This document shows positions 15,326-22,200 of a stretch of 22,200 nucleotides of DNA, in pieces. Source of the DNA: an uncultured Oscillospiraceae bacterium (GTDB taxonomy: Bacteria; Bacillota; Clostridia; Oscillospirales; Oscillospiraceae); assembly GCA_900763965.1 (NCBI GenBank), contig CAAFMG010000076.1:1-22200 (forward strand). Reading direction: 5' to 3'. Below the pieces are notes generated by a model. The model ran no database searches. It had not been told where the DNA came from and saw only the letters and a program-made list of their open reading frames with translations. Position numbers and translations under genes: made by a program. Every line of letters starts with the position of its first letter. The first letter of the stretch is position 1.

Positions 15326-16207
15326 TTAACCTCCCTGCATCATTCTGGCAATGGCCGCCTGCTCCTGAGCATCCAGCTGCCGTTCGCCGCCTCTTGCGCC
15401 GGTGTGCTTCTGGTCGCCGGTGCGAACTTCCTCTGCCGTCCGCAGACCCTGCTGCTGCCAGCGCTGCAAAATCTTGTTCATGTAGGCCCAGTTCAGGCCG
15501 CCGGTGTTGAGACAGGTGCGCTCGTATGCCATGGAGATCAGCTCCTCCTCCATGCCCATGTCCAGCCAGCTCTGGGCGTACCGCTCCTCAGCGGCAGTCA
15601 GCCCCCGGCCCCGGATCTGGAGCAGCTCCATCAGCCGCCGCAGCCGGGAATTGCGGACGTTCTGGGCGCTGATAAAGGCCGCCGCCTCCTCCACGGTGTC
15701 AATGCCCCGCTCGGCCCAGGCGTAGGCTTCCTTTTCCACGGTGCGCAGACTGGGGTTCCGGATGCTGCCCCGCTGCCGCGCCCGCTCCTTACAGTAGCAG
15801 ATCAGCACGGAGATCACATCCCCGGGCAGTCCCAGATAGCGGACAAAGCCCAGCAGGATCTTCAGCTCCTCGGTGTTCAGGGTGCGCCCCAGCAGCCGCT
15901 GCACCTCGCCGTACAGCCCCCGGAAATCCGTGTCAGCGTCCATGGCCTTCAGAACATCCTGCTCGGAGTACTCCGGCCGCTCCCCCGGGGCAATGTGAAC
16001 AGGCCGCTCCTCCGGCCACAGTCCCAGCTGCCGCAGGGTGGCCCCGGCGCAGGACAGCCGGGATTCGTTCATGTTCAGCGCCTGCCGGGCATCCTCCGCC
16101 CGATTGCCGCTGTTTAAGAATATGTATAGCAGCGCCGCATCCCCGCTGGCCGCAGAGAGCAGCTTCTGCACATCCCGCTGAGGGATGGTCAAAGCTTCCG
16201 TCATCAT
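15326..16207 (-). CDS. DnaD/DnaB-family replication initiation protein
   Basis: This 293-residue protein has an N-terminal winged-helix-like part (residues 1-70) and two DnaD-type C-terminal helical repeats. The first spans about 90-170 (ILLGFVRYLGLPGDVISVLI) and the second about 190-260, with the typical YERTCLNTGGLNWAYMNKI and a following Trp. These proteins remodel origin DNA and help recruit the helicase loader, which is encoded next. An in-frame GTG exists at 16222, but that codon is part of the ribosome binding site GTGAGGA. The ATG at 16207, nine bases after GAGG, is the better start. It is the first gene of the operon. Confidence 0.88.
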   Translation of the reverse strand: MMTEALTIPQRDVQKLLSAASGDAALLYIFLNSGNRAEDARQALNMNESRLSCAGATLRQLGLWPEERPVHIAPGERPEYSEQDVLKAMDADTDFRGLYGEVQRLLGRTLNTEELKILLGFVRYLGLPGDVISVLICYCKERARQRGSIRNPSLRTVEKEAYAWAERGIDTVEEAAAFISAQNVRNSRLRRLMELLQIRGRGLTAAEERYAQSWLDMGMEEELISMAYERTCLNTGGLNWAYMNKILQRWQQQGLRTAEEVRTGDQKHTGARGGERQLDAQEQAAIARMMQGG

Positions 16208-16240
16208 TTCGCATTTCCTCACAATTCGTCAGTTGCAGTC

Positions 16241-16269
16241 ATTATACCACAGACGAACCCCATTCTCAA
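16241..16269 (-). promoter_or_regulatory. Promoter of the dnaD-dnaC-HAD-yfbR operon
   Basis: On the - strand TTGAGA (16269-16264), a 17-base spacer and a perfect TATAAT (16246-16241) lie about 35 bases ahead of the dnaD-like start. It is a near-consensus sigma-A promoter. Confidence 0.85.
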
Positions 16270-16339
16270 CGGAAACCCAAGGGAATTTTACAGAAAAATA
16301 AGCCGGCCATAAAATTACCGGCGCAAATTTCGCTGCGTT

Positions 16340-16511
16340 CGTAGGGGCGGATAGTATCCGCCCGGTTGTTTTCCCTGCGGGAAAACAACGTCGGCGCCTT
16401 GCGCCGACAATGCAATGTCGAACATTTGAAAATGAAATTCGGCGGTATTATGTCGGAATATGGTATATTTGCAACATTGTTACATTATCGTGCCAAATCG
16501 GTTCTGCTCAA
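16340..16511 (-). repeat. Interspersed three-hairpin intergenic repeat, copy 2 (inverted relative to copy 1)
   Basis: The reverse complement matches 1-173 along its whole length. Its hairpins are at 16390-16408 (stem GTCGGCGC/GCGCCGAC), 16365-16389 (11-bp stem GTTGTTTTCCC/GGGAAAACAAC) and 16345-16363 (stem GGGCGGATA/TATCCGCCC). Against copy 1, the middle stem has two paired changes (A-T to G-C, C-G to T-A) and the third stem one (C-G to A-T); in each case both sides of the stem changed together. It lies upstream of both the dnaD operon promoter and bofA. Confidence 0.88.
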
Positions 16512-16525
16512 AAATTTGCCACGTT

Positions 16526-16587
16526 GGCGGGCGGATAATATCCGCCCCTACATGGTCGGTGCCACCGAATCACCTGGGTGGAAATTT
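16526..16587 (+). repeat. Partial third copy of the interspersed repeat
   Basis: This copy contains the perfect 9-bp hairpin GGGCGGATA/TATCCGCCC (16529-16547), then CCTACATGGTCGGTGCCACC, which matches the right flank of copy 1 (about 168-188). It lies on the + strand 15 bases beyond copy 2, so the two are arranged back to back. The first two hairpins are absent. Confidence 0.7.
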
Positions 16588-16849
16588 CGGAGTACCACCC
16601 ATACGAACGCACCGAAATAACCTTGCCGGAAATTTCGTTTCCCCCGTTTTCGCTCCGGTTTCATGGCACAATGTACGCAGGCAAGCTGTTCCCCACTTGC
16701 CCGCTGTTCGCATCTGCCGCTGCGCAGGGGCAGATACACTTGACAGGCTATGGAGTCAAAAACCGGATTCATCGTCATGAAGGGGTTTCGTTTCCGTCCT
16801 GTCCAATGCCAGTTTGCCCCGGCGGCTGTGTTTTATTCGGAGGAAAATT
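16588..16849. other. Intergenic region upstream of bofA
   Basis: I see no credible gene here; the short frames crossing it resemble nothing. It has an imperfect hairpin ATCTGCC/GGCAGAT near 16711-16735 without a T-tract, a lone TTGACA at 16740 with no matching -10, and the bofA ribosome binding site CGGAGG (16838-16843). A sporulation-type promoter could be present but is not evident. Confidence 0.5.
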
Positions 16850-17095
16850 ATGGAAAATCTGCTTATTATTCTGATCCTGGCCCTGCTTTCTCTGTTCGTT
16901 CTGCGGTTTTTGCTGCTGCCGGTGCGCCTGGCGGTGAAGATTGCCGTTCATTCCGGCTGCGGGTTTTTGTGCCTGTGGCTGCTCAATACCGCCGCAGGGC
17001 TTACCGGGGTGTATCTGCCAATCAATGCCGTTACCGTCCTGCTTTCCGGTTTTCTGGGGATCCCCGGTATCGCCCTGGTGGCGCTAACAGCATAA
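16850..17095 (+). CDS. bofA: BofA-like pro-sigma-K processing inhibitor
   Basis: This 81-residue membrane protein has hydrophobic segments at about 3-25, 30-50 and 60-78. The family pattern LLNTAAGLTGVYLPINAVT is followed by GFLGIPG near the C-terminus. In Bacillus, BofA sits in the outer forespore membrane with SpoIVFA and holds the sigma-K protease SpoIVFB inactive until late sporulation. Presence here suggests a spore-forming lineage, though many Clostridia keep bofA without the full checkpoint. The ATG at 16850 follows CGGAGG at good spacing; longer in-frame versions have no such site. It is transcribed alone and ends in the shared terminator. Confidence 0.85.
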   Translation: MENLLIILILALLSLFVLRFLLLPVRLAVKIAVHSGCGFLCLWLLNTAAGLTGVYLPINAVTVLLSGFLGIPGIALVALTA

Positions 17096-17121
17096 AAAAC
17101 CGGCCAAAAGGCCGGTTTTTT
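17094..17121. terminator. Bidirectional terminator between bofA and mscS
   Basis: A perfect stem CCGGCC-AAAA-GGCCGG (17100-17115) is flanked by an A-run (17094-17099) and a T-run (17116-17121), so it can stop transcripts from both converging genes. Confidence 0.92.
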
Positions 17122-17126
17122 CAGAA

Positions 17127-17921
17127 TCACTTATCCAGATGCACATTCAGGTGGGGATAGGTCATTTCAATGTCTTGCTCGTCAAATACCTGCTTGACAC
17201 GCTGAGTAACCAGGTAGAACACATCCCAGTAGTCTGCCGGGGTGGTCCACAGGCGCAGACTGTAGGAAATGGCGCTGTCACCGTAGGACACCACCACCGC
17301 CTTGGGGGCAGGCTCCAGCAGCACCTTGTCCACGGTTCCGGCCAGCACCAGAGCGTCAATGACCTTCTGGGTGGGGGCATCGTAGGAGGCGGAAACGGCG
17401 ATTTCCACCCGGCGGGAATCCTGGGCGGTGAAGTTGACGATCTGGGCCGCCACCACGGCGCTGTTGGGCAGGCACACCAGCTTGTTGTCCGGGGTGGAGA
17501 GCTTGGTGTAGGTCATGTTGATCTCCTGTACCGTGCCGGACTGACCTGCAATCTCCACAAAGTCCCCGGAGTGGAAGGGGTGGGTATAGAGAATGGTAAA
17601 GCCGCCGATGATGTTGGAAACCATATTCTGCAAAGCCAGGGAAAGTGCCAAGGTCAGCACACTGGCCAAGGCAACGATACTGGTCACATCCACCTGCAAG
17701 GCAGAGGCAACGATCAGGCCCGTCAGAAGGTACAGCATGGTTTTGGTCAGGGACAGGATCAGGCTGTGAGCCGCCTTCTCCATCCGGGAACGCTCCAGGG
17801 CCTTTTGCAGCATTTTGCAAAGGATCCGGGTGACCAGGATCCCCGCCGCCAGCAGCACCACCGACATCATCAGGTTGTGGAACAAATCACTTTTCAGAAG
17901 GATCTTACCGATATCTTTCAT
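17127..17921 (-). CDS. mscS: Small-conductance mechanosensitive channel, MscS family
   Basis: This 264-residue protein is close to E. coli MscS in length (286). It has three N-terminal membrane helices (about 14-36, 55-78, 82-112), the third being the pore helix with LALQNMVSNIIGG and a kink-type Gly pair. The beta domain follows (HSGDFVEIAGQSGTVQEIN, LVCLPNSAV, IVNFT), then the alpha/beta C-terminal vestibule. The channel opens under membrane tension to release solutes during osmotic downshock. It is transcribed alone from a promoter at 17957-17985 that diverges from the phosphoribosyltransferase promoter, and it ends at the shared terminator. Confidence 0.92.
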   Translation of the reverse strand: MKDIGKILLKSDLFHNLMMSVVLLAAGILVTRILCKMLQKALERSRMEKAAHSLILSLTKTMLYLLTGLIVASALQVDVTSIVALASVLTLALSLALQNMVSNIIGGFTILYTHPFHSGDFVEIAGQSGTVQEINMTYTKLSTPDNKLVCLPNSAVVAAQIVNFTAQDSRRVEIAVSASYDAPTQKVIDALVLAGTVDKVLLEPAPKAVVVSYGDSAISYSLRLWTTPADYWDVFYLVTQRVKQVFDEQDIEMTYPHLNVHLDK

Positions 17922-17956
17922 GGTTCTCTCATTGTCCTTAGGTTTTTCTCCTGACT

Positions 17957-17985
17957 ATTATACATCCGCCGGGGCAAAATAGCAA
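17957..17985 (-). promoter_or_regulatory. Promoter of mscS
   Basis: On the - strand TTGCTA (17985-17980), a 17-base spacer and TATAAT (17962-17957) lie 35 bases ahead of the mscS start. The promoter is back to back with the one at 18000-18027. Confidence 0.75.
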
Positions 17986-17999
17986 GAGATGCTTTTTCC

Positions 18000-18027
18000 T
18001 TGACATTTGTCTTATAGGGAGTATAAT
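18000..18027 (+). promoter_or_regulatory. Promoter of the phosphoribosyltransferase-fic unit
   Basis: A perfect TTGACA (18000-18005), a 16-base spacer and a perfect TATAAT (18022-18027) lie ahead of the start at 18064. Confidence 0.88.
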
Positions 18028-18063
18028 TATTGTAGATTTAATAGGAAAAGGAGCGTTTTTTCC

Positions 18064-18618
18064 ATGTATTACAGAATGACCGTGGCAGGTCTTGAAAGAG
18101 ACCTTCCCATCTGCCCCCTGAATGATAAGCTGTCCATTGCCGGCTTTGTGATTTTCGGGGATCCTGAACTGACCGTCGCCTGCGCCCGGGAGCTGCTGGC
18201 CAAGGCCCCGGAGTATGACTACATCCTCACCGCGGAAGCAAAGGGTATCCCCCTGGTGCACGAAATGGCCCGTCAGGCCGGAAACAGCAAGTACATTCTG
18301 GCCCGGAAGGCCCCTAAGCTGTACATGCGGGATCTGTTCAGTGTCAGCGTTCACTCCATCACCACCGCCAAGGAGCAGACCCTGTACCTGGACGGCGCCG
18401 ATGCCGCTCTGATGAAGGGCAAGAAGATCCTCCTGGTGGACGATGTGATCTCCACCGGCGAAAGCCTCAAGTCTCTGGAAGCCCTGGTGGAAAAGGCCGG
18501 TGGTGAGGTCTGCGGCCGTATGGCCATCCTGGCCGAGGGCGATGCCCAGGAGCGCAAGGATCTGATCTACCTGGAAAAGCTCCCCCTGTTCAACCCCGAC
18601 GGCACCGTTCTGGGCTGA
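18064..18618 (+). CDS. Type I phosphoribosyltransferase, adenine phosphoribosyltransferase-like
   Basis: This 184-residue cytoplasmic enzyme has the PRPP-binding loop ILLVDDVISTGES (starting near residue 125) and an Apt-like N-terminal half, with DYILTAEAKGIPLVHEMA holding the first substrate loop. Apt-type enzymes join adenine and PRPP to make AMP (purine salvage). The base specificity loop here differs from E. coli Apt, so another purine base or a regulatory PRPP-binding role remains possible. The ATG at 18064 follows AAGGAG; the longer in-frame start at 18007 falls inside the promoter and is rejected. The fic gene follows after 53 bases without a terminator, so the two are probably cotranscribed. 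Confidence 0.82.
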   Translation: MYYRMTVAGLERDLPICPLNDKLSIAGFVIFGDPELTVACARELLAKAPEYDYILTAEAKGIPLVHEMARQAGNSKYILARKAPKLYMRDLFSVSVHSITTAKEQTLYLDGADAALMKGKKILLVDDVISTGESLKSLEALVEKAGGEVCGRMAILAEGDAQERKDLIYLEKLPLFNPDGTVLG

Positions 18619-18671
18619 TTGTAACCCAATCCCAGTCCGGCGCAGCCCCTGACCCATAACGGAGGGACAAA

Positions 18672-19277
18672 ATGGCTCTTGAAAACAAACTGGGTATCAC
18701 CGATTCTGCGGAGCTTGCCCGTGAGGAAGAAAAGCGCAGCAAGCGAAAGGCTGTATGGCTGTTTGAAAGCGGGATGCTGAACACCCTGCCTGCGGGTACC
18801 TTTGCAGCCCTGAAAGCCATCCACAAATGCCTGTTTGAGGAAATGTATGACTTTGCCGGGCAGATCCGCACCGTCAATCTGGCAAAGGGCAGCTTCCGGT
18901 TTGCCCCTCTGATGTACCTGGAAGCGGCGCTTGCCAACATTGACAAAATGCCCCAGTCCACCTTTGACGAGATCATCGAAAAGTATGTGGAAATGAACAT
19001 TGCCCACCCCTTTCGGGAGGGCAACGGGCGCAGTATGCGTATCTGGCTGGATCAGATGCTGAAAAAGGGCATCGGACAGGTGGTGGATTGGAGCCGGGTG
19101 GACAAGGAGGACTACCTGCTTGCCATGGAGCGCAGCCCCATCAAGGATGTGGAGATCAAGGTACTGCTGAAAGCGGCCCTGACCCCGGATGTAAACAGCC
19201 GGGAGATGTATATGAAAGGCATCGACCACAGCTATTACTATGAAGGATACACCACCTTCAAGACAACCGAATTATAA
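18672..19277 (+). CDS. Fic-family protein adenylyltransferase, self-inhibited (class III)
   Basis: This 201-residue protein has the full Fic motif HPFREGNGR at 112-120 (catalytic H112, phosphate-binding loop and R120). That predicts transfer of AMP from ATP onto a hydroxyl side chain of a target protein. Near the C-terminus S187-x3-E191-G192 (SYYYEG) matches the inhibitory motif of class III Fic proteins, where the Glu blocks productive ATP binding in cis; accordingly no antitoxin gene is adjacent. A good ribosome binding site (GGAGG, 18660-18664) precedes the ATG. The target is unknown. It follows a nucleotide-binding phosphoribosyltransferase in an apparent operon and precedes the alr promoter. 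Confidence 0.9.
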   Translation: MALENKLGITDSAELAREEEKRSKRKAVWLFESGMLNTLPAGTFAALKAIHKCLFEEMYDFAGQIRTVNLAKGSFRFAPLMYLEAALANIDKMPQSTFDEIIEKYVEMNIAHPFREGNGRSMRIWLDQMLKKGIGQVVDWSRVDKEDYLLAMERSPIKDVEIKVLLKAALTPDVNSREMYMKGIDHSYYYEGYTTFKTTEL

Positions 19278-19280
19278 GAG

Positions 19281-19316
19281 AAGGCACTGCTTCGGCGGTG
19301 CTTTCCTTATATTTTA
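19281..19316 (+). terminator. Probable terminator after fic
   Basis: Stem GCACTGC-TTCG-GCGGTGC (19284-19301, one T-G pair) with a stable TTCG tip starts a few bases after the fic stop. It is followed by a weak, interrupted T-rich tract (TTTCCTTATATTTT). Confidence 0.6.
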
Positions 19317-19360
19317 AGAAATCTGTCGAAATCTGCCGATTATCTTAAGAAATAAGAATA

Positions 19361-19389
19361 TTGCCTTTTTTTCCCGGCTGTGATAGAAT
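19361..19389 (+). promoter_or_regulatory. Promoter of alr-capA
   Basis: TTGCCT (19361-19366), a 17-base spacer and TAGAAT (19384-19389) lie 32 bases ahead of the alr start. Just upstream are two TTAAGAAAT repeats (19314-19322, 19345-19353) and two ATCTGYCGAW repeats (19321-19340), possible regulator sites. Confidence 0.65.
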
Positions 19390-19421
19390 AAATCAAACTA
19401 TGACCAAGTGAGTGGATTTTC

Positions 19422-20603
19422 TTGAATTTTGATAACACACGGGTTCAAATCGACCTGGATCGGATCAATGCCAATTTTGATGCCGTCCGGAAAAAGGTGG
19501 GCGTTCCGGTGATGGCTGTCATCAAGGCCGATGCCTACGGCCACGGGGCCATTCAGCTGTCCCGGCAGCTGGAGCGCAAATGTGCCTTTTTCGGTGTCAG
19601 CTCCATGCTGGAAGCCATGGAGCTTCGCCGTTCCGGGATCCTGACCCCCATTCTCATTCTGGGCCACACCCCGGTGCAGGCCTATCCCACTGCCATTCTG
19701 GAAAATATCCGTCCCTCCATCTACCGCTACGCCGATGCCCTGGCCCTGTCCGAGGCCGCTTTGGCGGTGGGACTGACCGCCGAATTCCACTTTGCCGTGG
19801 ATACCGGCATGAGCCGCATCGGCTTTCAGGTCACCCGGGAGGATGCGGATCTGTGCGCTAAAATCGCAGCCCTGCCCGGCGTTCATGCCGAGGGACTGTT
19901 CAGCCACTTTGCCGCCGCCGACTGCGCCGATCTTTCCTGGGCAGAGCAGCAGCAGGCCCTCTTTGACCGCTTTTATGAGATGCTGAAGGAGCGGGGGGTG
20001 GAGATTCCCATTCGCCACCTGGATAACTCCGCCGGTCTTATGAACTTTCAAAACCACTATGAAATGGTGCGCTCCGGCATCGTCACCTATGGTATGTACC
20101 CCAGTGACGCGGTAGATCCGTCTCTATTGGAGCTGAAACCGGCTCTGAGCTGGCTCAGCCGGGTCACCCATGTCAAGACCCTGCCCGCCGGGCGGCAGAT
20201 CAGCTACGGCGGCACCTTCACCACCACCCGCCCCACCGTTGTGGCCACCATCCCTGTGGGCTACGCCGACGGCTACCGCCGCAGCCTGTCCGGGAAGTTC
20301 CATGTTCTGATCCGGGGGCAAAAGGCCCCGATCCTCGGCAGAATCTGCATGGATCAGATGATGGTGGATGTCACATCCATCCCCAATGTGGATGTGGGGG
20401 ATCAGGTGGTTCTGGTAGGCAGAGACGGGGATGAGGAGATCACCATGGAGCAGATCGCCGCCGCTGCCGACAGCTTTAACTACGAATTCGTCTCCGGCAT
20501 CAGCCGCCGGGTTCCCCGTATTTACACCAAAAACGGTAAAACCGTTCACACCGTCCATTATTTGACGGATGCATTCCCAAAGGAGGTTCTCTATGTCCCG
20601 TAA
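19422..20603 (+). CDS. alr: Alanine racemase
   Basis: This 393-residue PLP enzyme interconverts L- and D-alanine, supplying D-Ala for peptidoglycan. The PLP-binding lysine is K35 in AVIKADAYGHG. The N-terminal TIM barrel follows, with the Arg-containing DTGMSRIGF and the HLDNSAG segment, then the C-terminal beta domain. The second catalytic Tyr is Y281 in VGYADGYRR, and GRICMDQMMVDVT is the family signature near it. Length is normal. The start is a TTG at 19422, chosen because conserved sequence begins directly after it and no ATG fits; the ribosome binding site (AAGTGAGTGG) is weak. Its last 11 bases overlap the start of the CapA-like gene. Confidence 0.93.
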   Translation: MNFDNTRVQIDLDRINANFDAVRKKVGVPVMAVIKADAYGHGAIQLSRQLERKCAFFGVSSMLEAMELRRSGILTPILILGHTPVQAYPTAILENIRPSIYRYADALALSEAALAVGLTAEFHFAVDTGMSRIGFQVTREDADLCAKIAALPGVHAEGLFSHFAAADCADLSWAEQQQALFDRFYEMLKERGVEIPIRHLDNSAGLMNFQNHYEMVRSGIVTYGMYPSDAVDPSLLELKPALSWLSRVTHVKTLPAGRQISYGGTFTTTRPTVVATIPVGYADGYRRSLSGKFHVLIRGQKAPILGRICMDQMMVDVTSIPNVDVGDQVVLVGRDGDEEITMEQIAAAADSFNYEFVSGISRRVPRIYTKNGKTVHTVHYLTDAFPKEVLYVP

Positions 20604-22074
20604 ATCCCCCAAACGCAACACAGGTCTGGTGGTGGCGCTGATCCTGCTGATCCTGGTCTTTATCGCCGGTTCCGCCCTGATGATCAAGCTCAGCCTGGAT
20701 CTGGTTGACTCCGCCCCATCTACCCGCCCCGGCAATTCCGGCAGCATCGTCCTGCCAAACTCCGGCGGCGACACCACCGCCGAAACCGAGCCCCCACCCC
20801 CGGAGACCACCCTGCCCGAACCGGAGCATGTGGTATCCACCGCTACCATCGTCTCCACCGGCGACCTGCTGATGCACAAACCGGTGATCGACACCGGCCT
20901 TGTGGGCGGCAGCTATAACTTTGATTCCATTTTTAAGTATATTAGGGATGATGTCACCGCCGCGGATTACGCCGTGGCCAACCTGGAAGTCACCCTGGCC
21001 GGAACGGAAACCGGGATCCCCTATCAGGGCTACCCCCGGTTCAACTGCCCCGATGCCATTGTCACCAGCGCCAAGGATGCCGGTTTCGATATGCTCCTGA
21101 CCGCCAATAACCACAGCTACGACACCGGCCTTGCCGGATTCAAGCGCACCCTGGAGGTCACCCGGGATACCGGACTGGAAACCCTGGGCACTTACACCTC
21201 CGCTGATGAAACCCACTGGGCCGTGGAGGAGATTAACGGCATTCAGGTGGGCATGATCTGCTACACCTACGCCACCGGTGTCACTGACGGCCGCCCCATG
21301 CTCAACGGCAACGCCGCCATTTCCGAGGCCGGACTGTGCAACTACTTCACCTACAACAATCTGGATGCCTTCTATTCGGAACTGGACGGCTATCTGAAGG
21401 AAATGAAGCAGGCCGGTGCGGAAGCCACGGTGATCTATCTCCACTGGGGCGATGAAAACCAGCTCCAGGCCAACGCCAACCAGAAGCAGATGGCCCAGAA
21501 AATCTGCGACCTGGGCGTGGATGTGATCATCGGCGGCCACCCCCATGTGGTGCAGCCCATGGAGCTGCTGACCAGCACCGCCGATTCCGACCACAAGACC
21601 GTCTGCCTGTACTCCATGGGCAACGCCGTCTCCAACCAGCGCCAGGGCAACCTGTCCGCCATCAGCACCGCCCACACCGAGGACGGCGTGCTGTTCAGCA
21701 TTACCTTCTCCAAGTATTCCGACGGTACGGTGTACCTGGAAAGCACCGATCTGCTGCCTGTGTGGGTTCACCGCCGCAATGACGGCACCGGGAACGAATA
21801 CAATATGCTCCCCCTGCATTTGGATCAGGCAGACACCTGGGCGGAAACCTTCAACATCAAGGATGCCACCGTCCAGGCCGCCAAGAATTCCCACGCCCGC
21901 ACCATGGCCATCGTCGGCTCCGGCCTGGCCGACTGCCAGAACTGGCTGACCCAGCAGAAGGAAGCCAGAGAGCAGTACTACTACGACCTGGTGCATAACC
22001 CCGACAAGGTAGCCGCCCAGCCCACCGAGGCTGTCACGGAAGCTTCCACCGAAGCCACCGCCCCCGCAGTTTAA
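20593..22074 (+). CDS. CapA-family membrane-anchored metallophosphatase-like protein
   Basis: This 493-residue protein has a basic N-terminus, one membrane helix (about 11-35), and a Ser/Thr/Pro/Glu-rich extracellular linker (about 40-80). A PGA_cap domain follows with the metallophosphatase-type motifs GDLLMH (90-95), NLE (130-132), ANNHSYD (171-177), HWG (H284) and GGHPHV (H316, H318). It ends in a Thr/Glu/Ala-rich tail. Relatives include CapA of poly-gamma-glutamate capsule systems, but no capB, capC or capE is present here, so a general cell-envelope hydrolase role is more likely. The ATG at 20593 follows AGGAGG at 20581-20586, inside alr, so translation is probably coupled to D-Ala production. 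Confidence 0.88.
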   Translation: MSRKSPKRNTGLVVALILLILVFIAGSALMIKLSLDLVDSAPSTRPGNSGSIVLPNSGGDTTAETEPPPPETTLPEPEHVVSTATIVSTGDLLMHKPVIDTGLVGGSYNFDSIFKYIRDDVTAADYAVANLEVTLAGTETGIPYQGYPRFNCPDAIVTSAKDAGFDMLLTANNHSYDTGLAGFKRTLEVTRDTGLETLGTYTSADETHWAVEEINGIQVGMICYTYATGVTDGRPMLNGNAAISEAGLCNYFTYNNLDAFYSELDGYLKEMKQAGAEATVIYLHWGDENQLQANANQKQMAQKICDLGVDVIIGGHPHVVQPMELLTSTADSDHKTVCLYSMGNAVSNQRQGNLSAISTAHTEDGVLFSITFSKYSDGTVYLESTDLLPVWVHRRNDGTGNEYNMLPLHLDQADTWAETFNIKDATVQAAKNSHARTMAIVGSGLADCQNWLTQQKEAREQYYYDLVHNPDKVAAQPTEAVTEASTEATAPAV

Positions 22075-22088
22075 CCCCCAAAGGAAAA

Positions 22089-22159
22089 GGGCCTGTTGCA
22101 GCGCACAAACCCTACGGCACCCGCCGCAGAGTAAGCGCCAAGCAGCAGGCCCATTTTTT
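22089..22159 (+). terminator. Terminator after the alr-capA operon
   Basis: An 11-bp stem GGGCCTGTTGC (22089-22099) with GCAGCAGGCCC (22142-22152, one T-G pair) has a long loop of 42 bases, then A and six T's (22154-22159). The last 41 bases of the window hold nothing I can name. Confidence 0.75.
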
Positions 22160-22200
22160 CGTATAGACAACCCGCCCGGCACCGAATCACCCCATGAAAA

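Noticed and set aside
13065..16117. Long + strand frames opposite the dnaD-dnaC-HAD-yfbR operon
   Set aside because: These are antisense shadows. The - strand frames carry Walker, HAD and HD motifs and proper starts.
16732..16745. Possible bofA promoter (GATACACT or TTGACA)
   Set aside because: Neither has a matching partner element at correct spacing.
16366..16780. Short frames across the repeats upstream of bofA
   Set aside because: Their sequence comes from palindromic repeat DNA and has no protein-like pattern.
17139..17954. 271-codon + strand frame opposite mscS
   Set aside because: Gly/His/Gln-rich shadow of a well-conserved channel gene.
20500..22182. 560-codon open frame on the - strand opposite alr and capA
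   Set aside because: Gly/Val/His-rich shadow with no motif. The + strand genes here have full catalytic motifs.

Overview
The window looks like a gut-type, spore-forming Clostridia chromosome, most likely Oscillospirales. The evidence is the GC-rich (55-60%) DNA, Gram-positive ribosome binding sites, a BofA-type sporulation protein, a DnaD/DnaC-type replication-initiation operon, and a short intergenic palindromic repeat of a kind common in that group. Genus assignment is inference.

Bases 1-325 hold no gene. They carry a 173-bp interspersed repeat built of three abutting perfect hairpins. Bases 326-12819 are the 3' part of a prophage late operon, all on the + strand: a small head-tail adaptor-like protein, a beta-rich portal-plug/stopper-like protein, a coiled-coil ejection-type protein, a 2541-residue polyvalent internal-virion protein, a short coiled-coil protein, and a lysis cassette (M15 endolysin, small membrane protein, phi-LC3-type holin) closed by a strong terminator. 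No tape measure or tail-sheath gene is seen, so a short-tailed (podovirus-like) particle is the best guess. Terminase, portal, capsid, integrase and receptor-binding genes are not in the window.

A tRNA-Leu(UAA) on the - strand follows, with its 3' end facing the prophage. It is preceded by the - strand operon dnaD-like, dnaC/dnaI-like, HAD phosphatase and yfbR-like (13128-16207), driven by a near-consensus promoter at 16241-16269. An intergenic stretch (16270-16849) holds an inverted second copy and a partial third copy of the repeat. After that come bofA (+), mscS (-), a phosphoribosyltransferase (+), a self-inhibited Fic protein (+), and an overlapping pair of alanine racemase and CapA-like metallophosphatase (+), ended by a terminator.

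The most unusual signal is inside the giant phage gene. An AT-richer segment (about 5702-6240, about 47% GC against about 59% just upstream) contains a well-formed 64-codon gene in the +1 frame, with its own strong Shine-Dalgarno and good codon use. Six bases after its stop there is an 8-bp terminator-like hairpin. It looks like a captured gene cassette fused in frame into an ejection protein, or a genuine overlapping gene. The second notable signal is the three-hairpin repeat, whose two copies differ by three compensatory base-pair changes.
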